25,592 bases of DNA from Nitrosopumilales archaeon CG_4_9_14_0_2_um_filter_34_16 (GTDB taxonomy: Archaea; Thermoproteota; Nitrososphaeria; Nitrososphaerales; Nitrosopumilaceae), in the NCBI GenBank assembly GCA_002788515.1, contig PFRJ01000012.1, positions 1-25,592 of the forward strand, given 5' to 3'. Shown in pieces: positions 22,296 through 25,592 of this stretch (position 1 is its first letter; the number at the start of each line of letters is the position of its first letter). A program made the position numbers and the translations under genes. Under the pieces are notes generated by a model. The model searched no databases. It was not told the DNA's origin and saw only the letters and a list, made by a program, of their open reading frames with translations.

Positions 22296-22391
22296 ACTAA
22301 ATAGAAATTATGATAATAACAAAGTACAAAACTCGGTCACTATTTTATGACTAATCTTTGATATTTATTACCATTTTTGAATTTTTATCTA

Positions 22392-22610
22392 TTGTCTGAT
22401 GATAAACAATCTAAGCTCTCATTACTTGATATTGTATTGCGAGGAACTGTTATTGCTACTATTATCGCCATACCATCGATAATCGCATTTATCATTACTT
22501 GGATTATTTTAGATAATCTGATCTATGCTGCAATTTTGGGGGCAATTATACATTTTATTGCAATGGGGTTTTCATTGAAAATTGCTAAAAAACTCCTTGT
22601 AAAAAAATAA
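22392..22610 (+). CDS. small two-helix membrane protein
   Basis: From the TTG at 22392 the product has 72 residues, starting MSDDKQSKLS. It has a short polar N terminus, two hydrophobic helices (about residues 12-35 and 40-60) and a basic tail ending KKLLVKK, so both ends are probably in the cytoplasm. I do not recognise the family. An in-frame TTG at 22377 would add five residues. The 22392 start is preferred because a TATA-like GATATTTA at 22360-22367 is centred 28 bases upstream. The next gene, 44 bases downstream, has its own TATA-like element. No catalytic or ligand motif is visible. Confidence 0.65.
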   Translation: MSDDKQSKLSLLDIVLRGTVIATIIAIPSIIAFIITWIILDNLIYAAILGAIIHFIAMGFSLKIAKKLLVKK

Positions 22611-22623
22611 CTTTATAGATCAT

Positions 22624-22631
22624 GTTTTATG
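22624..22631 (+). promoter_or_regulatory. TATA-like element for the TrmB-like gene
   Basis: GTTTTATG is centred 27 bases before the ATG at 22655. Confidence 0.4.
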
Positions 22632-22654
22632 CTGAATAATTCATTCAAAAAATA

Positions 22655-23005
22655 ATGAATTCTGGAATTGAAAATGATTTGATACATGAAATCCATTTAG
22701 ATCCTGTTCAGGCCAGAGTTTACCTTTTAGTTACCTGTTATGGAAAAATGTCATCTACTACAATTGCAGAAAAATTAAAAATTTCACGTGATGAGGCCCA
22801 AAAAGCCTCTACCGATTTGATGGCCCTTGGTGCCTTTATTGATATTTCTGAAACTGAATTTGAGGCAATGCATCCTAGATTTACGGCAGTTAATATGTAT
22901 AGAAAGATGTGCGAACGAGAAAATATTGAATTTAAACGAAACAAAATTGTCGATAGTATTGGTGTAGTTTTAGAAAAATTATACGATGATGCAAGAACTA
23001 AATAA
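22655..23005 (+). CDS. TrmB-like winged-helix protein
   Basis: This 116-residue protein has an N-terminal winged helix-turn-helix. LDPVQARVYLLVTCYGKMSSTTIAEKLKISRDEAQKASTDLMALGAF is the usual TrmB-type layout, with the recognition helix around residues 44-58. A wing with acidic residues follows, and the C-terminal helix may form a dimer contact. TrmB proteins often carry a separate sugar-binding domain, which is missing here, so this is the short form seen for archaeal DNA-binding regulators. Its target is unknown. It leads a run of three closely spaced plus-strand genes, and a TATA-like element at 22624 suits its ATG. Confidence 0.8.
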   Translation: MNSGIENDLIHEIHLDPVQARVYLLVTCYGKMSSTTIAEKLKISRDEAQKASTDLMALGAFIDISETEFEAMHPRFTAVNMYRKMCERENIEFKRNKIVDSIGVVLEKLYDDARTK

Positions 23006-23027
23006 TACTAATTATTTGTGAACAACA

Positions 23028-23426
23028 TTGAGTATTGATACTGAAACTTGTAAGCATCAGCCAGTCTATTTTGGTGTTGTAAATATCAACATCGACGAAC
23101 GAACAATAGGTTCTGTTGATGTCTGGAGATGCGGTATTTGTAAAAAACGATTCTGTGAAGAAAAGCAGCTTGGAATTGAAGAGCTTGCAGATCTAGTAGG
23201 AATGCCAAAAATTGATCCTGATGCAAAATGGGCAGTTACTGTATGTAAACTGCAACAAGGCAAATACAAATGGAAACTAGTGAAACTAAAAGAAAATGGT
23301 GAAGTTAAGCATGAATGTTTAGATGAACAAGTAATCTCACTTAAGGTTAATGATTTCAAAGTTGAAGATGACAAACACTGGAGTTTTCTAATTGATGATA
23401 ATGTTAACAAGGCTGTAGAAATTTAG
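23028..23426 (+). CDS. hypothetical Cys-rich (possible zinc-binding) protein
   Basis: This 132-residue protein starts at TTG, 22 bases after the TrmB-like gene. Cys8 and His10, followed by Cys35, Cys38 (CGIC) and Cys43, could form a zinc site in the N-terminal third. The remainder is a charged, beta-rich domain (KWKLVKLKENGEVKHEC, VISLKVNDFKVEDDKHW). No membrane helix or signal peptide is seen. The family is not recognised. The next gene begins 8 bases after its stop, so these genes are probably one operon. A nucleic-acid role would suit a small zinc protein beside a regulator, but nothing in the sequence proves it. Confidence 0.7.
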   Translation: MSIDTETCKHQPVYFGVVNINIDERTIGSVDVWRCGICKKRFCEEKQLGIEELADLVGMPKIDPDAKWAVTVCKLQQGKYKWKLVKLKENGEVKHECLDEQVISLKVNDFKVEDDKHWSFLIDDNVNKAVEI

Positions 23427-23434
23427 TCTTTAAA

Positions 23435-23719
23435 ATGGATCTTAAAGTTCACATTAATAATATTCATGGAAGCCAGATGGCTGCTAAGATTAATGGTAAT
23501 TTCACGTTGGATGATAAGGAATTTCATTTCACAGCTATAGCATTTGGTAGAATCGGTGGGCAAAATATTGGAGCAAAACTCTCACAAACTACTGAGAAAG
23601 AATTAGAAAGATTGGGATACGATGTTGAAGAAGTAATTTTATTGCTTCAGAGAAATTTACTACAAGGCGATTTGACTCTTCCTGAAGGGCTCAAAAAAGA
23701 ATCGTTTGCTGATGATTAG
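23435..23719 (+). CDS. hypothetical small protein
   Basis: This 94-residue protein, starting 8 bases after the previous stop, is not recognised. It has an N-terminal beta hairpin (MDLKVHINNIHGS), a second strand pair (NFTLDDKEFHFTAIAFGRI), and a C-terminal helix (ELERLGYDVEEVILLLQRNLLQGD). It has no Cys residues and no membrane segment. A compact alpha/beta fold is likely. The stop overlaps the end of the convergent mtnP gene by 4 bases (23716-23719). It is probably co-transcribed with the two genes upstream, and no function can be proposed from the sequence. Confidence 0.7.
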   Translation: MDLKVHINNIHGSQMAAKINGNFTLDDKEFHFTAIAFGRIGGQNIGAKLSQTTEKELERLGYDVEEVILLLQRNLLQGDLTLPEGLKKESFADD

Positions 23720-24510
23720 AATTCTGCTTCCTCTAATGCCTTGGCACATGAGCAACTTCTAGTTTTAGAAATTTTATCTATTAATTCTGTTAATACTTTT
23801 TTTGTTTTTTCTACATTTTTTGAAAGCGTTTCTAATACTTCCTTTGCTGTGACAGATTTTTCTGCCCAAACATCGTAATCTGTAACTGTTGAAATAGAAG
23901 CGTAACACATCTGAGCTTCTCTTGCCAACTGGCATTCTGGTACAAGTGTCATTCCAATTATGTCTGCTCCCGTTGTTCTATAAAATTTTGATTCTGCTTT
24001 AGTTGAAAATCGTGGCCCTTCAATGCAGACATATGTGCAATCTTTATGCATTTTCAAATTTTGATTTTCTGTAACTTTAAGAATTGATGATTGTAATTCA
24101 GGACAAAATGGATCTGCTACTGAAATGTGTATGACTTTGCCGTCTTCTGAAAATGATCCATCTCGTGATTTTGTAAAATCTAAGAACTGTGTTGGCAATG
24201 CAAAGTGTCCAGGCTCAACTGCTTCTTTTAGACTTCCAACTGCTGATGGTGCTATGATTCTAGTTACTCCTAACTCTTTGAATGCCCAAATGTTTGCTTT
24301 AAAATTAATCATATGTGGAGGAATGGTGTGTTTTTTACCGTGTCTAGGAAGAAATGCAATCTTTCTTCCATTAAATGTTCCAACTGTAATTGTATCGGAA
24401 GGTTTTCCATAGGGTGTGTTGATTTCTATCTCTTGTGTGTTTTCAAGCAAGCCTGAATCATAAATTCCAGTACCACCAAAAATTCCAATCTCCACATCTT
24501 TTTCCATCAA
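23716..24510 (-). CDS. mtnP: S-methyl-5'-thioadenosine phosphorylase
   Basis: The enzyme cleaves 5'-methylthioadenosine with phosphate to adenine and methylthioribose 1-phosphate. Family marks in the 264 residues are GIFGGTGIYDS (8-18), the phosphate loop PRHGKKH, CIEGPRFSTKAESKFY, and the purine-site TDYDVW. The Asp in that last motif marks adenine (not hypoxanthine) preference. The C terminus carries CSC, the Cys-x-Cys motif that forms stabilising disulfides in hyperthermophile relatives such as Sulfolobus MTAPII. The ATG overlaps the apt stop by 4 bases, so the product adenine is passed on by the enzyme encoded just upstream in the same operon. The first codon pair is Met-Met; either could start. 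Confidence 0.95.
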   Translation of the reverse strand: MMEKDVEIGIFGGTGIYDSGLLENTQEIEINTPYGKPSDTITVGTFNGRKIAFLPRHGKKHTIPPHMINFKANIWAFKELGVTRIIAPSAVGSLKEAVEPGHFALPTQFLDFTKSRDGSFSEDGKVIHISVADPFCPELQSSILKVTENQNLKMHKDCTYVCIEGPRFSTKAESKFYRTTGADIIGMTLVPECQLAREAQMCYASISTVTDYDVWAEKSVTAKEVLETLSKNVEKTKKVLTELIDKISKTRSCSCAKALEEAEF

Positions 24511-25019
24511 TATTTCACCAGTGACTTACAATTGTATTTGCTAATTCCTTTGATTCCATTAAGATCTGTTAATTCAATGATAAACGCAAACCCTACAATC
24601 ACTCCGCCTACTTTTTCAATTAATTTTGCAGAAGCTTTTGCGGTGCCTCCGGTGGCAAGCAAATCATCACAAATGATTATCTTTTCATCTTTTTTTACAA
24701 CGTCTTTTTGAATTTCTATGGTATCTTTGCCGTATTCGATAGTGTATGCCAATTTTGTGGTTTTTCCAGGCAATTTTCCAGCTTTTCTAATCATGATCAT
24801 ACCTTTGTTATATCTTGAAGCCAAGATTGAAGCTAGGATAAATCCTCTTGACTCAATCCCTGCAAAAACATCTACATCTTTTGGATGAAAATGTTTTGAA
24901 AATTCATCTGCAATATGAGATAATGCTGATGAATCTTTTAAAATTGGACTAAAATCTCTAAATAAAATACCTTTTTTAGGAAAATTTGGATATTCTGATA
25001 TTTTGTCTTTGAGATTCAT
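24507..25019 (-). CDS. apt: adenine phosphoribosyltransferase
   Basis: The enzyme makes AMP from adenine and PRPP. The N-terminal stretch PNFPKKGILFRDFSPIL is the classic Apt signature, and the PRPP loop IICDDLLATGGTAKA has the two Asp and the T-G-G-T of type I phosphoribosyltransferases. The flexible hood contains AGKLPGKT. The length of 170 is normal. The gene leads an apt-mtnP operon with a 4-base ATGA overlap, a direct route from methylthioadenosine to adenine to AMP. A TATA-like element at 25041-25048 is centred 25 bases before the ATG, so the operon transcript is probably leaderless. Confidence 0.95.
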   Translation of the reverse strand: MNLKDKISEYPNFPKKGILFRDFSPILKDSSALSHIADEFSKHFHPKDVDVFAGIESRGFILASILASRYNKGMIMIRKAGKLPGKTTKLAYTIEYGKDTIEIQKDVVKKDEKIIICDDLLATGGTAKASAKLIEKVGGVIVGFAFIIELTDLNGIKGISKYNCKSLVKY

Positions 25020-25040
25020 GCATTTTGTTCTATGAGGTGA

Positions 25041-25048
25041 AATAAAAT
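25041..25048 (-). promoter_or_regulatory. TATA-like element for apt-mtnP
   Basis: Minus-strand ATTTTATT is centred about 25 bases before the ATG at 25019. Confidence 0.45.
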
Positions 25049-25057
25049 TGTTTGATA

Positions 25058-25592
25058 TTATTGGATTTCAAAAGTTGTTTCTGCTGAATCTGTAGGATTT
25101 GTTACTTTGATTGTATATAGTCCTGGTTCTGTTTGCTTAGGAATTATCCATCTTTGTTCAATCTTACCTTCTTTTGTAACCTTGCCATCTAAAACAACTA
25201 TCACTTTGTTCTCGTCTGAGATAATCTCAATCTCTGCGTTTTGTTTTGCTCCGAATACTTTGATTATCAATGTATTCTCATTCCCAAGATATCTTTCTCC
25301 TTTTGTTGCTGTTACGACCATTCCTTCAAGTGCTGATGTGACTACATCCAATTCGGTATTATCAAAATTTGATCCACTTTTTGCGTTAATTATCCATGTA
25401 CCTGGTTCTGCATCCGATGGTATCCTAAATGCACTCTCAGTGATTTTTCCAGTTTTATCTGAAAATGTTTCTTTAACTTTGATTTCTTTTCCTTCTGGAT
25501 CAAGCATAGTTAATGTTAGAAGAACATTTGGTCCTGTCTCTCCTAAAACTAGTATTGGATCTCCTGGTTCATAATTTAGTTTTGTTGTATTG
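25058..25592 (-). CDS. tandem beta-sandwich repeat protein, C-terminal part
   Basis: The gene runs off the window at its 5' end; 178 residues are visible, ending with TAA at 25058-25060. Two similar domains of about 80-90 residues follow each other. Each opens with a strand pair near YEPGDPILV or YLGNENTLI and ends with (R/W)-I-P-x-(D/Q)-x-(E)-PG-x-(W/Y)-x-I. That last pattern marks the repeat: IPSDAEPGTWIIN and IPKQTEPGLYTIKV. Ig-like or MG2-like beta-sandwich repeats of this kind are typical of secreted or surface proteins in thaumarchaea. No signal peptide can be judged because the start is missing. Adhesion or surface-layer function is inferred only. Confidence 0.7.
   Translation of the reverse strand, partial: NTTKLNYEPGDPILVLGETGPNVLLTLTMLDPEGKEIKVKETFSDKTGKITESAFRIPSDAEPGTWIINAKSGSNFDNTELDVVTSALEGMVVTATKGERYLGNENTLIIKVFGAKQNAEIEIISDENKVIVVLDGKVTKEGKIEQRWIIPKQTEPGLYTIKVTNPTDSAETTFEIQ

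Overview
The window is a roughly 33% GC archaeal chromosome segment. Its gene content points to a marine ammonia-oxidising thaumarchaeon of the Nitrosopumilus type (Nitrososphaeria). The supporting genes are a TFB transcription factor, both topoisomerase VI subunits, aIF2-beta, a RIO1 kinase, an archaeal cis-prenyltransferase next to DUF373, and a short archaeal PurA. Many genes have an A/T-rich TATA element centred 24-28 bases before the first codon, which suggests leaderless transcripts; several GTG and TTG starts are chosen on that basis. I infer the lineage from gene types and base composition, not from a database search.

Layout. Bases 1-6232 hold mostly housekeeping genes: the end of a YggX-like gene, purA, an unknown protein, pyrF, a Nudix hydrolase, uppS, a DUF373 membrane protein and an anchored unknown protein. 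Bases 6483-11894 form a tight co-directional information-processing run: a DUF5679 zinc-ribbon protein, aIF2-beta, DUF424, RIO1 kinase, a two-KH RNA-binding protein, Top6B and Top6A. Most of these overlap by 1-14 bases. A membrane-tethered alpha-crystallin-like protein converges on top6A.

Bases 12477-21219 are the accessory part and the most interesting stretch. They hold a PAS histidine kinase, the truncated remnant of a thrombospondin-type-3 (calcium-binding) secreted protein, and a tiny ribbon-helix-helix-like protein. Next come a stand-alone receiver and a histidine kinase with a DUF4242-like N-terminal domain, then a 14-helix DHA2 drug exporter. A second tiny paralogous RHH-like protein, a degraded cupredoxin-like remnant, a polytopic membrane histidine kinase and a methyltransferase-like protein complete it. 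I read the receiver-kinase-exporter set with the two mini-RHH proteins as a candidate sensing and efflux module set between scars of broken secreted-protein genes. Several inverted repeats sit at its promoters.

Bases 21243-25592 return to core genes: tfb, a small membrane protein, a TrmB-like winged-helix protein, two small unknown proteins, and an apt-mtnP pair on the minus strand. The pair recycles methylthioadenosine to AMP. The window ends in a minus-strand protein with tandem beta-sandwich repeats. No tRNA, rRNA, CRISPR array or complete insertion sequence was seen.
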